From positions 1-64,000 of the forward strand of contig JAUNUF010000002.1 in the NCBI GenBank assembly GCA_030538315.1: a DNA stretch of 64,000 nt. Reading direction: 5' to 3'. Each line of letters opens with the position of its first letter. Position 1 is the stretch's first letter. This DNA is from Propionibacteriaceae bacterium. Its GTDB lineage: Bacteria; Actinomycetota; Actinomycetes; Propionibacteriales; Propionibacteriaceae. The notes under the pieces were generated by a model. That model was given only the letters and a program-made list of their open reading frames with translations. It was not told where the DNA came from and did no database searches. This document shows, one piece after another, positions 45,976 to 54,393 of this stretch. The position numbers and the translations under genes are program-made.

Positions 45976-46971
45976 TCAGCGCTGGATGAGGTGGGTCATG
46001 TCTCGTCCGCGCAGATCTGCGAACGTGACCGTGCCCGAGCAATCCAGCCGGACGACGGCGGCGCTGCGCTGCGTGCTCCGATCGATCGTTACGGCGCAGG
46101 GCGCGGCCGGATCTGCCTGGGCTTGCGCGATGAGTTGCGCCAGCACGGCGGGGTCGATGAGCTGCGGGTCGAAGGGCTCGACGGCGGGCGCCTCGCCCCG
46201 TCGCGTCTCGAACACGGGCAGCCCCGCCAACCGGCTGCGGTTCAGCACCACCCCTGGCTCGGCATCCGGGAGATCCGCCCAGTAACCTCGCGTCGGGTTG
46301 AATCCGACGGCGTACGCCTGGGCGTCGGTGCCCACCACCTCCGCCAACCCGGCGGTGAGATCTGCCACGCTCGTGTAGCCCAACTCGGTCACCGCAGTGC
46401 CATCCGGCCGGAAGAACACCGTGGCCGATTCAGGGCGCGACGAGATGGTCAACAGCACCTGCCCTTCGCGGTACTCCACGATCTGCAGGATGGCCTCGCC
46501 GCGCACGCCCCGCAGATCCGCGATGTCGAACATGCGGGCGGCAGATGTCAGTGGGAAGGATGCCGGGTCGAAGGTGGCCTGTTCCAGATACTGGATGTCC
46601 GAATCCACCCGGGTGATCTCGCCGTCCTGCCACCGGTAGCTGCTGACGGATCCGTCCGGCAGGAGCGCCGTGAGCGTGGCCTGGGCGGCGGTGAGATCCA
46701 CCTTCAAGACGGGCAGGTTGGCCGCCACGCGATGCAACTCCGCAACCACCCGGGCCGCGTCGTCGCTCAGCCTGCCCTGCACGGGGAAGGCCAGCGGGAG
46801 CTCCTCATCCAGGGGGCTGGTGGCCGGGGAGGCTGGTGCTGGCGAGGCCGGGGAGGCGGCCTGCGTCGGCGCTGCGGAGGGCGGCTCTGGCAGCGTCTCA
46901 CCGCCGGGTGACAAGGGCGTACACCCGGCCAGGAATGCGGCTACCGCAATGGCGGCCAGCGATTTCCTCAT
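45976..46971 (-). CDS. Putative lipoprotein, unknown function
   Basis: 331 residues. Lipoprotein signal RKSLAAIAVAAFLAGCTPL with lipobox LAGC, then a Pro/Ala/Ser linker typical of surface lipoproteins. The rest alternates helices and beta strands (a domain around LLTISSRPESATVFFRPDG, one around TVFADLRGRD-like end). Cys in APCAVTID and VRLDCSG could form a disulfide. TAGACT 6 nt before the ATG indicates a leaderless start. No family was recognised. It is convergent to ypfJ and downstream of the DAC-like gene. Confidence 0.75.
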   Translation of the reverse strand: MRKSLAAIAVAAFLAGCTPLSPGGETLPEPPSAAPTQAASPASPAPASPATSPLDEELPLAFPVQGRLSDDAARVVAELHRVAANLPVLKVDLTAAQATLTALLPDGSVSSYRWQDGEITRVDSDIQYLEQATFDPASFPLTSAARMFDIADLRGVRGEAILQIVEYREGQVLLTISSRPESATVFFRPDGTAVTELGYTSVADLTAGLAEVVGTDAQAYAVGFNPTRGYWADLPDAEPGVVLNRSRLAGLPVFETRRGEAPAVEPFDPQLIDPAVLAQLIAQAQADPAAPCAVTIDRSTQRSAAVVRLDCSGTVTFADLRGRDMTHLIQR

Positions 46972-47001
46972 TGCGCCAGTCTAGGCGGGCGCACCCAGCA
47001 C

Positions 47002-48723
47002 TCAGGAATTCTCCGTGGCTGCGGCCCTGTCCACGAAGTAGGAATCGTCCATGGCCGGATCTGGAGCGATCGGGATGTACTGGCGCCGCACGCGCGCCTC
47101 GCCCCATTCCCGGGATTCAACGGCCTCGCGCGCCTGGTTCACGGCGTCGCACTGTTCCTGGTTGAGGTAGAACTCGATCTCCTCGACGGCGCGGTCCGCC
47201 CGCGTGAACGCCTCCGGATCCTCGCCCTCGGCCGAGGTCTGCACGAGGCGCTCCACAGCGCGCTGCACGGTGGCCCGACGCACCCGGCGCTTGGATTTGG
47301 GCAGCAGATCGATGCGGCCGTCCTCGGAGACGATGATCACCATCGCGCCCTTGCCCGCGCCCGCGAGGTAGCGGATGGCGGAGCCGAACCGGGCGCCCCG
47401 CGCAGGGTCACCAGTGCCGGTGGCCAAGCCGTCGAGGATCACGCCGACGGCGTGGCACCGCCCGTCAGGCGAGACCAGCACCGCGCCGTCGATGCTCGTT
47501 GCAGCCTCCAGCGCCCGCTCGGACAGGCTGGTGGGGGCGATGGCGTAGCCCTGGGGGAGCAGGCGCGCGGCCTCCTCGCCGGCCTCTGGGTGGACCACCA
47601 GCATGGTGCCATGGGCCTGCTGGGAGCAGGCCACCGCGATGCGCCAGAGCAGCTTGGCGTTGCGGGCCGAGACGTTGGGGAACACCCGCTCCACGGTGAC
47701 CGCGAACTCGTCCTCATCCAGGAGGTCCCGCGGCATGGTGGGGATGCCGTTGTCCACGCGCAGGAACGGCACGTCGCCGTCCCACAACTCCCAGGAACCA
47801 TCGCCGGAGATGCGCACCTCGAAGGTGTTGGTGCGCCCAGCGATGTCGACGGTGCCCAGCCCGTAGACCTCGCGCCCGTCGCACAGCAGGTGCAGGCCTG
47901 GGCCGGAGAGCTCGAGGATCTTGCGCAGGCCGCGGGTGCGGCCAATCGGCACGGGGTGCTCGAGGGTGATGATCTGGGTGACCGACTCGTCATCCGATGG
48001 CACCAGCGCCAGGCTGCCTTTGCCGGCCCGGCCCTCATAACGGGTGGCGGCCACGGCGTCGAAGGCCTGCATGGCGCCGAACGCGTGATCCTGGCCGGTG
48101 CGGGCCACCACGGCTGAGACGAACGCATCTGCCGCCGCGCGGAGGACGGCTTCGGTGTCTGCCCGCACCACGCGCCCGGGCGTCTGGCGGTCGAGCTCGC
48201 GGGAGGCCACGTCAAGCACGGTGGTCACCACCGCCTCCTGGAAGGAGCGGGCCGTGAGGAATGCATCGGATGCCGCTGCTGACAGCTGCGGCAGGTCCTG
48301 CCACGGGTCTGACTGCAGCGCGAGGACGGGAAAGGCCATGTGGTCTCCCAGCGTCACGCCGAGGCCCACGAAGTGCACGCGGCCGCTGGCGCGCGCGGCT
48401 GCATTGAGCTTGTCCGCCACTGCCCGACGGCGGGTCAGCGATTCCAGCGCGGCCAGGTGGGCGTCGCTGTCGTCGTCGAAGCCGTTGTCTCGCACCAGCT
48501 TGTTGAAGCGGCGCGTGGCGAGCGCGCTGGCCTGCTTGAGGATGGCGCGGTCGAAGTGGCCGCGCTGTGGCTCCACCATCACGTCGCCGTCTGAGGTCAG
48601 CGGCAGCGCCACCACGAACGCTCGGGGGTCGAGATCTGCCCCGGCCGCGTCCAGCACGTCGTTGGCGACCTGCTCCAAGGAACGACGGAAACGCGCTTGT
48701 CCGTCCCACAACTGCCAGCCCAC
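47002..48723 (-). CDS. Diadenylate cyclase (DAC/DisA_N)-like domain protein
   Basis: 573 residues. The C-terminal third holds a DisA_N-like domain: SIDGAVLVSPDGRCHAVG with the DGA motif near residue 412 and DPARGARFGSAIRYL where canonical cyclases have RHRAA near residue 445, then AMVIIVSEDGRIDLL. The N-terminal 400 residues contain unrecognised sensor-like domains. It could make or bind c-di-AMP, but the replaced His-Arg of the second motif casts doubt on cyclase activity. The GTG at 48723 lies 6 nt after CATGAT. Not DisA itself, which has a different length and an HhH domain. Confidence 0.65.
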   Translation of the reverse strand: MGWQLWDGQARFRRSLEQVANDVLDAAGADLDPRAFVVALPLTSDGDVMVEPQRGHFDRAILKQASALATRRFNKLVRDNGFDDDSDAHLAALESLTRRRAVADKLNAAARASGRVHFVGLGVTLGDHMAFPVLALQSDPWQDLPQLSAAASDAFLTARSFQEAVVTTVLDVASRELDRQTPGRVVRADTEAVLRAAADAFVSAVVARTGQDHAFGAMQAFDAVAATRYEGRAGKGSLALVPSDDESVTQIITLEHPVPIGRTRGLRKILELSGPGLHLLCDGREVYGLGTVDIAGRTNTFEVRISGDGSWELWDGDVPFLRVDNGIPTMPRDLLDEDEFAVTVERVFPNVSARNAKLLWRIAVACSQQAHGTMLVVHPEAGEEAARLLPQGYAIAPTSLSERALEAATSIDGAVLVSPDGRCHAVGVILDGLATGTGDPARGARFGSAIRYLAGAGKGAMVIIVSEDGRIDLLPKSKRRVRRATVQRAVERLVQTSAEGEDPEAFTRADRAVEEIEFYLNQEQCDAVNQAREAVESREWGEARVRRQYIPIAPDPAMDDSYFVDRAAATENS

Positions 48724-48826
48724 GGGGGCATCATGCCACGAGTTGTCAGGTGCCGGTGGTCAAGACCGTGGTGTTCGCGGGCGGCGTGCCGCGACGAAAG
48801 CAAGCTGTTGCTTGTTGGGCCGGAGA

Positions 48827-49291
48827 TCAGGCCTCGGGCTCGGTGATATCTGCGACGGTGGCGCCCAGGTGGGTGAGCATCGCGTCGCCATCGAGCGTGG
48901 CGGCCACGCCGTGCTCGCCCGCGCCAATCGAGACGGCCCGGCCGCGGATGCGTTCGTCTGCGACGACGGGCAGGGCGGTCTTCGTGCCGAAGGGTGTGAT
49001 GGTGCCGCGCTCGAAGCCGGTGACCTCGAGCGCCGCGGCCGCATCCGGCATCGACAGACGGGAAACGCCCAGCAGGGTGCGCAGCTTCGGCCACGAGATG
49101 GCGCGGTCTCCGGGGACCAGCGCGAGGAGGTGATCCCCCTCGCCGCGGCGCACCACCATGGTCTTGATGATGTCGCGGGGTTCGACGCCGCGCGCCGCTG
49201 CCGCTTCAGCCAGTGAGCGGACGCGGCCGTGCCTGGTCACCGTGTGATCGAGGCCTGAAGCAGCGAGGGATTCGAGTGCGGGATTGGTCAC
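48827..49291 (-). CDS. YbaK/EbsC family aminoacyl-tRNA deacylase
   Basis: 154 residues of the YbaK/ProX fold that hydrolyses mischarged tRNA. Seen are HTVTRHGRVRSLAEAAAARG, DIIKTMVVRRGEGDHLLALV with the conserved Lys, PGDRAISWPKL, FERGTITPFGTK and SIGAGEHGVAATLDGD. Closer to the Cys-tRNA(Pro)/YbaK group than to DTD. GTG start at 49291 lies 6 nt after TAGGCT (leaderless). Divergent from the MATE gene. Confidence 0.88.
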   Translation of the reverse strand: MTNPALESLAASGLDHTVTRHGRVRSLAEAAAARGVEPRDIIKTMVVRRGEGDHLLALVPGDRAISWPKLRTLLGVSRLSMPDAAAALEVTGFERGTITPFGTKTALPVVADERIRGRAVSIGAGEHGVAATLDGDAMLTHLGATVADITEPEA

Positions 49292-49322
49292 GTGGCCAGC
49301 CTACTAGGGCCCCGTAGTGTGG

Positions 49323-49351
49323 TTGAAATGTTTGCCTTCTTGCAATACTAT
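49323..49351 (+). promoter_or_regulatory. Promoter of the MATE transporter gene
   Basis: TTGAAA (49323-49328), 17 nt, TACTAT (49346-49351). It gives a leader of about 95 nt before the ATG at 49452, unlike the leaderless neighbours. Confidence 0.65.
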
Positions 49352-49451
49352 TTCCGGTGCTGTTCGCTGATCGCCCCGTCCGTTGAGCCCCAGCTCACGC
49401 GCCGCGACCTCACCTTGGCGAGCAGATTCCACCTTCCAAGAAGAGCTCTTC

Positions 49452-50861
49452 ATGGCCCAGAAAAACCTGACCGTCGGGTCGCCGCTGCGACTCATCGTGG
49501 CGTTCACCATCCCGCTGCTCATCGGCAACCTGTTCCAGCAGGGCTACGCCGTGGCTGACGCCATCGTCGTCGGGCGCATGCTCGGCGTCGATGCGCTCGC
49601 CGCGGTGGGCGCCTCGGGCAGCCTGCAGTTCCTGCTGTTCGGGTTCGCGATGGGCAACTCCGCAGGTTTGGCCATCCCCATCTCCCGCGCCTACGGTGCA
49701 GGCGACCTTCCGGCCATGCGCCGGGCCGTGGCCATGGGAGCGCTCCTCAGCGCGGCGGTGGCGGTGGCCATCCTGCTCGTCGGTACGTTCGGGGCCTCGA
49801 CTCTGCTGACGTGGCTGGGCACGCCGTCGGCCCTGATGGAGCAGTCCACCACCTTCCTGGTGGTGCTGTTCAGCGGCGCCCTGGCCACCGTGGCATTCAA
49901 CTACCTCAGCTCCGTGATCCGGGCCCTGGGGGACAGCCGCACTCCGCTGATGTTCCTGATCCTGGCCACCGTGCTGAACGTGGTGCTGGTCATCGTGTTC
50001 ATTGGCGCACTGGGCACCGGGGTGGGTGGCGCGGCGCTGGCGACAGTGATCGCCCAGCTCGTGTCTGTGCTGCTCTGCATGGTGCTGATCTGGCGCAAGA
50101 TGCCTGAACTGCACCTGCGTCGCGCAGATTGGCGCATCGACGTGGCGCAGCTGCGCCAATCCGCCAAGCTCGGCCTCACCTTGGGCTTCCAGATGTCCAT
50201 CATCGCCATCGGTGCCGCGATGCTGCAGTTCGGCATCAACGGCCTGGGCACCAACGCCGTGGCGGCCTTCACCTCAGCCATGCGCGTGGATCAGGTGGCA
50301 GTGATTCCGCTGGCCACCGTCGGTGTGGCCATGACCACCTACGTGGCCCAGAACGCGGGTGGCCGGCAGTGGCGCCGCATTCGCGTGGGCGTGTTCCAGG
50401 CGCTGCTTCTGGGCGTGGGCATGTCTGTGGCGCTGGGGTTGATGATCGGCTTCTTCGGCACGCATCTCGTGCGCCTCTTCGTGGGCGATGGGCAGGAGCA
50501 GGTGGTGCAGATGGCGCACCAGTACCTGCTGATCAACAGCGCCCTCTACGCGGTACTTGCCGTGCTGTTCGTGGTGCGGCACGTGATCCAGGGGCTGGGC
50601 TCCACGCTGGCGCCTACGCTCGCGGGTGTGATGGAGCTGGTGGCGCGCGGCATCATCGGCCTGTTCGTCGTCCAGCACGTGGGATTCATCGGCGTCATCC
50701 TCGCCGCACCGGTGGCCTGGGTGGCCGCACTGGTGCCGCTGCTGATCGCGTGGTACTACCACCGGCGTCGGCTGGTGGCAGACGAGAAGGCCGACGAGGC
50801 CAAGCTGTTGGCGGTGCCTGGGCCGTCGTCGGAACGCTGCCTCGAGCCCTGCCCCGCCTGA
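49452..50861 (+). CDS. MATE family efflux transporter
   Basis: 469 residues, 12 membrane helices in two six-helix halves. The first half has TIPLLIGNLFQQGYAVADAI, VGRMLGVDALAAVGASG and GLAIPISRAYGAGD; the second has AMRVDQVAVIPLATVGVAMT and TYVAQNAGGRQWRR. It exports drugs or metabolites in exchange for H+ or Na+ (NorM/DinF-like group). ATG at 49452 chosen from the position of the conserved start; GAAGAG upstream. A 95-nt leader separates it from its promoter. Confidence 0.9.
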   Translation: MAQKNLTVGSPLRLIVAFTIPLLIGNLFQQGYAVADAIVVGRMLGVDALAAVGASGSLQFLLFGFAMGNSAGLAIPISRAYGAGDLPAMRRAVAMGALLSAAVAVAILLVGTFGASTLLTWLGTPSALMEQSTTFLVVLFSGALATVAFNYLSSVIRALGDSRTPLMFLILATVLNVVLVIVFIGALGTGVGGAALATVIAQLVSVLLCMVLIWRKMPELHLRRADWRIDVAQLRQSAKLGLTLGFQMSIIAIGAAMLQFGINGLGTNAVAAFTSAMRVDQVAVIPLATVGVAMTTYVAQNAGGRQWRRIRVGVFQALLLGVGMSVALGLMIGFFGTHLVRLFVGDGQEQVVQMAHQYLLINSALYAVLAVLFVVRHVIQGLGSTLAPTLAGVMELVARGIIGLFVVQHVGFIGVILAAPVAWVAALVPLLIAWYYHRRRLVADEKADEAKLLAVPGPSSERCLEPCPA

Positions 50862-50891
50862 CGGAGCTGTTCAGGCGCGGGGCGTAGCGGC

Positions 50892-51812
50892 CTAGCCGGT
50901 GGGGTTGTTGCCCTCGTCGTCGAGTGACCTGAGGAAGGCCTCCGCGGCAGCGCCCAACTCATCTGACGTGGGGATGTCCTCCGCCTCCACTTCGGCCTCT
51001 TGGCCGAGAGCGTGGATCACCTTGTCGTGCTGCTCTTCGAGCGAGCCCACGAGGTCGCGGAGCTCCTCGTGCTCCTCCAAGTGCTGCGCCAGTTGGCCAG
51101 CCACGAAGCGGGCCTTCTCCTCCAGTGCCCCGGTGGGCAGCTTGAGCTCAGCATGGCGCGCGAGCGAATCGATCAGCGCGATCGCGGCCTCGGGGTGGTC
51201 GTTCTCCGCGAGGTAGGGCGGGATGTGCGCGGCGATACCGACGGCGCCCCGGCCTGCCTCTCCCAGCTTCACGCTGATCAGCGCGGGCAGCGAGGCTCCC
51301 ATGCGCATGGTGCCGAAGACCGGCTGGTTGCCTGGGATGAGGTCGACATTGGTGGCGTGGCGCGTGATGCTCACCGGGCGGGTGTGGGGCACCGCCATGG
51401 GCACGCCCTGCAGGCTGATCACCTGATCCACATCGAATGCCTTTGCGAGGTACACCACGGCCTCGGCCATCCGGCCCCACTGCAGAGAGGGTTCCGGCCC
51501 ATTCAGCAGCAGGAACGGCACGCCGTCGACATCCGTCAGGTGGTGGAGGGTGATCTCCGGAGCCTGGTAATCCGTGAAGTGATCGCGGTCGAACGTGATG
51601 GTGGGGCGCTGGGCGCGGTAGTCGAAGAGTTGATCCGCGTCGAAGCGCGCCAGCACGTGATTGGGCAGGGCCTCGAGCAGGTGCTCGTCGACGAGCCGCT
51701 GCACGTGGCCGGCGTCGATGAACGCGCCGAGGGTGAGCACCATGACGCGGGGGCGGATGGATCGCGGATCGATGTGCGATTCGAACCGGAACAGCGCCGT
51801 GGGGTCCAACAT
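50892..51812 (-). CDS. PAC2 family protein
   Basis: 306 residues of the PAC2 (proteasome assembly chaperone 2-like) superfamily common in actinobacteria. Recognisable pieces are FRFESHIDPRSIRPRVMVLT, FDYRAQRPTITFDRDHF, FLLLNGPEPSLQW, VISLQGVPMAVPHTRP and GIAAHIPPYLAENDHPEAA. The last 80 residues are helical and acidic. Role uncertain: members are linked to proteasome assembly or mycobacterial protein quality control. No proteasome gene is in this window. Confidence 0.86.
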   Translation of the reverse strand: MLDPTALFRFESHIDPRSIRPRVMVLTLGAFIDAGHVQRLVDEHLLEALPNHVLARFDADQLFDYRAQRPTITFDRDHFTDYQAPEITLHHLTDVDGVPFLLLNGPEPSLQWGRMAEAVVYLAKAFDVDQVISLQGVPMAVPHTRPVSITRHATNVDLIPGNQPVFGTMRMGASLPALISVKLGEAGRGAVGIAAHIPPYLAENDHPEAAIALIDSLARHAELKLPTGALEEKARFVAGQLAQHLEEHEELRDLVGSLEEQHDKVIHALGQEAEVEAEDIPTSDELGAAAEAFLRSLDDEGNNPTG

Positions 51813-51837
51813 GCTTGCCTCCTGATTGCTACTTCAA

Positions 51838-52527
51838 CTATTCAACGTGTGGTGCGCCCGAAACATTCCCTGCGCGCTGCCACGCCGTGAGGATCGCCGT
51901 GCGGGTGGCGTCGTCGATGACCATGTCCATGTGGCTGGAATGGGGGAGTTCGAGCTGCTCGGCACCCAGCAGCTCAGCCACGGGGCGGCCCCGATCCGGG
52001 AACTGCGGGCCCCACACCACCATGACCCGCGTGGCGGGTGGCAGGGGAGGCACGTCGACGCCGTTCTTGCGCTCGTCGCGGGCAGGAGAGCTCTCGGGAC
52101 GGCGCGGGTAGCCGTCGGAGACGGGGCCGTAGGTGGCGTCGTGGTCCAGCAGGCCGGGGCGGGGCTCGATGATCTTCCGCTCGGGGTCGAGGAGAGGTGC
52201 GGGCATTGAGGGTTCCAGCAGGATCAGACCCACGACGGCGGGGTGATCCGCCACGGTCATCGAGACGAGGCCGCCCATGGACCAGGCGACGATGACCACC
52301 GGATGCTGCGCTTCGTTGAGCGCCGCTGTGACCTGTGCCGCTTGGCCGGCGGTGGTGAGGGTGGCGGGGTCTGAACCGGCCTGGAGATCAGGGGTGAGGA
52401 TCTCTGCGGCGCCAAGGGCACGCACGTCGTCGTGCCAGAAGTCGAAGATGTTCGGGTAGGTGCAGGCGCCGTGCACCAGCACCCACGTGGTGGGGTGGTC
52501 AGAAGACGCGGTGCTGAACGACAACAT
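51838..52527 (-). CDS. Alpha/beta hydrolase
   Basis: About 229 residues. WVLVHGACTYPNIF is the oxyanion-hole region, VVIVAWSMGGLVSMTV carries the nucleophile elbow (SMG, Ser), and the final catalytic His is likely in LPHSSHMDMVIDD. Substrate unknown; lipase, esterase or lyase are open. The ATG at 52527 lies 6 nt after TACCCT, so leaderless. Divergent from the Nudix gene at 52561. Confidence 0.85.
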   Translation of the reverse strand: MLSFSTASSDHPTTWVLVHGACTYPNIFDFWHDDVRALGAAEILTPDLQAGSDPATLTTAGQAAQVTAALNEAQHPVVIVAWSMGGLVSMTVADHPAVVGLILLEPSMPAPLLDPERKIIEPRPGLLDHDATYGPVSDGYPRRPESSPARDERKNGVDVPPLPPATRVMVVWGPQFPDRGRPVAELLGAEQLELPHSSHMDMVIDDATRTAILTAWQRAGNVSGAPHVE

Positions 52528-52560
52528 GGGGGAAGGGTACCCGGCGCTAGGTTGGGCGGT

Positions 52561-53109
52561 GTGAGTGATCTCGACCATGTCTTCGGCGACGAGTGGCAGC
52601 CCGGCCCCGACGGGATGCTGTTTCGGCGCGGTGCGCGCGTGCTGCTCTTCGATGAGGACGACCAGCTTCTGCTGATCCGTGGCCACGATTTCGGCAAGGA
52701 GGATCGCTCGTGGTGGTTCACCGTCGGAGGCGGAGTGGGAGTTGGCGAGGACGAGGCGACGGCGGCGCTGCGGGAGGCGCGGGAGGAGACGGGCTACGTC
52801 TTGTCTGCCGGTGACTTGGTGGGGCCAGTGGCAGAGCGCTCCGCCATCTTTGATTTCGCGCTGAAGCACGTGCGCCAGGACGAGGTGTTCTTCGTTGCCC
52901 GGGTGGAGCGGGCTGAGCTTGATCTGAGTGGTCAGACCGCCGTCGAATCCCAGTTCCTGGATGAGTACCGGTGGTGGGATCTTGACGATTTGGAGGCCGC
53001 CCAGAAGGAGGGTGCCACGCTGTATCCCGCAGAGCTGGTGGCCTTGGCGCGATCAGTGGTGAGCGGCTGGGACGGAAAGCTGCTGAGGCTCGAGGACCAG
53101 CGCGACTGA
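52561..53109 (+). CDS. Nudix hydrolase
   Basis: 182 residues. VLLFDEDDQLLLIRGHDFG opens the fold; the Nudix box is VGGGVGVGEDEATAA followed by LREAREETGY with the metal-binding Glu. It fits ADP-ribose or nucleotide-cleaning Nudix enzymes with SWWFTVGG typical of actinobacterial relatives. GTG start, TAGGTT 7 nt upstream (leaderless). It forms the right end of the conserved block; the accessory region begins 25 nt later. Confidence 0.87.
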   Translation: MSDLDHVFGDEWQPGPDGMLFRRGARVLLFDEDDQLLLIRGHDFGKEDRSWWFTVGGGVGVGEDEATAALREAREETGYVLSAGDLVGPVAERSAIFDFALKHVRQDEVFFVARVERAELDLSGQTAVESQFLDEYRWWDLDDLEAAQKEGATLYPAELVALARSVVSGWDGKLLRLEDQRD

Positions 53110-53134
53110 CGATTTGAGCCTCGCAGCGAATGCA

Positions 53135-53440
53135 TCAGATGCGTCGTGCCTGCACGGTGGGAATTCCCAGGCGGCCGCCCCGAACGACGATTTCTTGAAG
53201 CTGTGTACCGGAGACCGTGTCCAATTCCTCAGAGATGACCCGCGCGAGCCACGGCACCCCACGAGCTTCCATGAGTTTGGCAGTGCGCGCCTTCGGGAGG
53301 CGCACAATGACGGGGTTTGCACAGTTCCCGTAGCTCCAGTTGGAGATTGTTGCCACGTCGAAACTTGCCCCCCGGGGCTCCAGCGGTATCCCCCATGCCG
53401 CCAGTTCCTCCTGGAGAATGATGCGGGGATCCTTGTTCAT
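53135..53440 (-). CDS. Putative immunity protein (101 aa), paralogue of 54087-54392
   Basis: 101 residues, no signal peptide. It aligns through its length with the 101-residue product at 54087-54392: LEPRG/LRPRG, FDVATIS/LDVAEIV, PVIVRLPK/PVTVRLPL, EELDTVSGTQLQEIVV/EAVDTDTTTQLEEIVV. Its ATG overlaps the stop of the upstream secreted protein by 4 nt (ATGA), a toxin-immunity layout. Family not recognised; the immunity role is inferred from size, duplication and coupling. Confidence 0.65.
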   Translation of the reverse strand: MNKDPRIILQEELAAWGIPLEPRGASFDVATISNWSYGNCANPVIVRLPKARTAKLMEARGVPWLARVISEELDTVSGTQLQEIVVRGGRLGIPTVQARRI

Positions 53441-53932
53441 GGACAGCCTCTGTCGCTTGGGTGGACGGACTCAATTCGCGTGCCCAGAGTGAACATGCGG
53501 AATTTCTGTTTGAGGACGATGCGGCCATGGTCGTTCGCGAGCCAGAACACCCGGTCGCGGCAAAGCTGGCCTCCCCCTGCTGGCCTGGTCACGTCAGGGT
53601 CGTCAATCAGCCAGACGATCACGAAATCTGCAAGGTCGCGCCAGGTCCTGTTCGTTAGCGGCGTTGGCGTCAAGCGTCGGAAATCGTCTCGGTGGCTCTT
53701 GATCATATGCCGATACCCGGTTTTTTCCTTGACGTTCCCACAGCGAAGCACAATGCCGCGAGCATATTGGCGGACAGTCTTGCTGTCGGACGTGAACCAT
53801 CCACATGCTCCCCAGTATGGAGCAATTGGTAGCTTGTTGGGTGCGGCCGTGGCGCGCTGGATGCCTCCCGTGGAGACCAGTGCGATGGCGAGCAATGCGA
53901 CGAGAAGTCGAGGTAGAAAAACGCTGTTTCAT
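53437..53932 (-). CDS. Secreted toxin-like protein with frameshift in the signal peptide
   Basis: About 165 residues once joined. From the ATG at 53932 the frame is lost at a run of five T (plus strand A 53917-53921). With four T the start would read MKQRFLPRLLVALLAIALV followed by STGGIQRATA, a good Sec signal peptide. Without repair, a TTG at 53895 is the only in-frame start. The mature part has WGACGWF, GYRHMIKSHRDDF (paired His) and WRDLADFVIVWL, with GGGQLCRDRVFWLANDHGR and a C-terminal RIESVHP, reminiscent of small secreted RNase toxins. The last 45 residues recur in the remnant at 54394-54579. Overlaps the putative immunity gene. Confidence 0.55.
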
Positions 53933-53971
53933 GGTGTCAGTGTTCTTGACGCGGCGGGTGTTGGGGGTAGT

Positions 53972-54035
53972 GGCCGCGGACGCCCAGGACGCGGCGCCGA
54001 ACCCATGTGGTTGGGGCAATATCCGTTCGGATTCT
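53972..54035. pseudogene. Chimeric remnant: antitoxin fragment joined to an msrA 3' fragment
   Basis: On the plus strand 53972-54007 reads GRGRPGRGAEPM, identical to residues 30-41 of the antitoxin at 55361-55609 but inverted and with different codons. It abuts 54007-54035, which matches msrA 3' sequence (55668-55696) at 26 of 29 positions in direct orientation; on the minus strand it reads ENPNGYCPNHMG, the MsrA C-terminal motif. The joint is at 54007. It is a scar of a rearrangement and not a gene. Confidence 0.6.
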
Positions 54036-54086
54036 CCAGCAGTTATGAAAGCAGTCATGCTCGTGCTGGGGTAGAGGTGGTGAGGC

Positions 54087-54392
54087 TCAGGTGCGGATGA
54101 GTTTTACGACTGGGCGGCGGAGCCAATCATGGGTCACTACGATTTCCTCCAGTTGGGTCGTAGTGTCGGTGTCGACAGCTTCGGCGATGAGCACCGCCAA
54201 ATAATCGATACCTTCACTCTTGGCGAACTTTGACACCCACTCTAGGGGTAAACGAACGGTGACGGGGGCGGCGCAGACTCCCCGGTCCGTAACGATTTCT
54301 GCTACATCGAGATTGTCGCCTCGCGGCCGTAGCTCAAGGTTCCAGTTTTCGAGCAGCGAGACGCGTAGGCCTTCTCGAGGGTCGCTCGACAT
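54087..54392 (-). CDS. Putative immunity protein (101 aa), paralogue of 53135-53440
   Basis: 101 residues, cytosolic. Same layout as its paralogue: LRPRGDNLDVAEIVTDRGVC, PVTVRLPLEWVSKFAKSEGI, then LAEAVDTDT-like helix (LIAEAVDTDTTTQLEEIVV) and a basic end. It begins 1 nt after the stop of the truncated toxin remnant, keeping the cassette order. Roughly 45 percent identical to the first copy by eye, so the duplication is old and the copies may protect against different toxins. No family recognised. Confidence 0.65.
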   Translation of the reverse strand: MSSDPREGLRVSLLENWNLELRPRGDNLDVAEIVTDRGVCAAPVTVRLPLEWVSKFAKSEGIDYLAVLIAEAVDTDTTTQLEEIVVTHDWLRRPVVKLIRT

Positions 54393-54393
54393 G

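Noticed and set aside
53114..54100. A 328-codon plus-strand frame across the accessory region
   Set aside because: Its strand opposes two paralogous minus-strand cassettes that align with each other; apart from the GRGRPGRGAEPM fragment nothing in it is recognisable.
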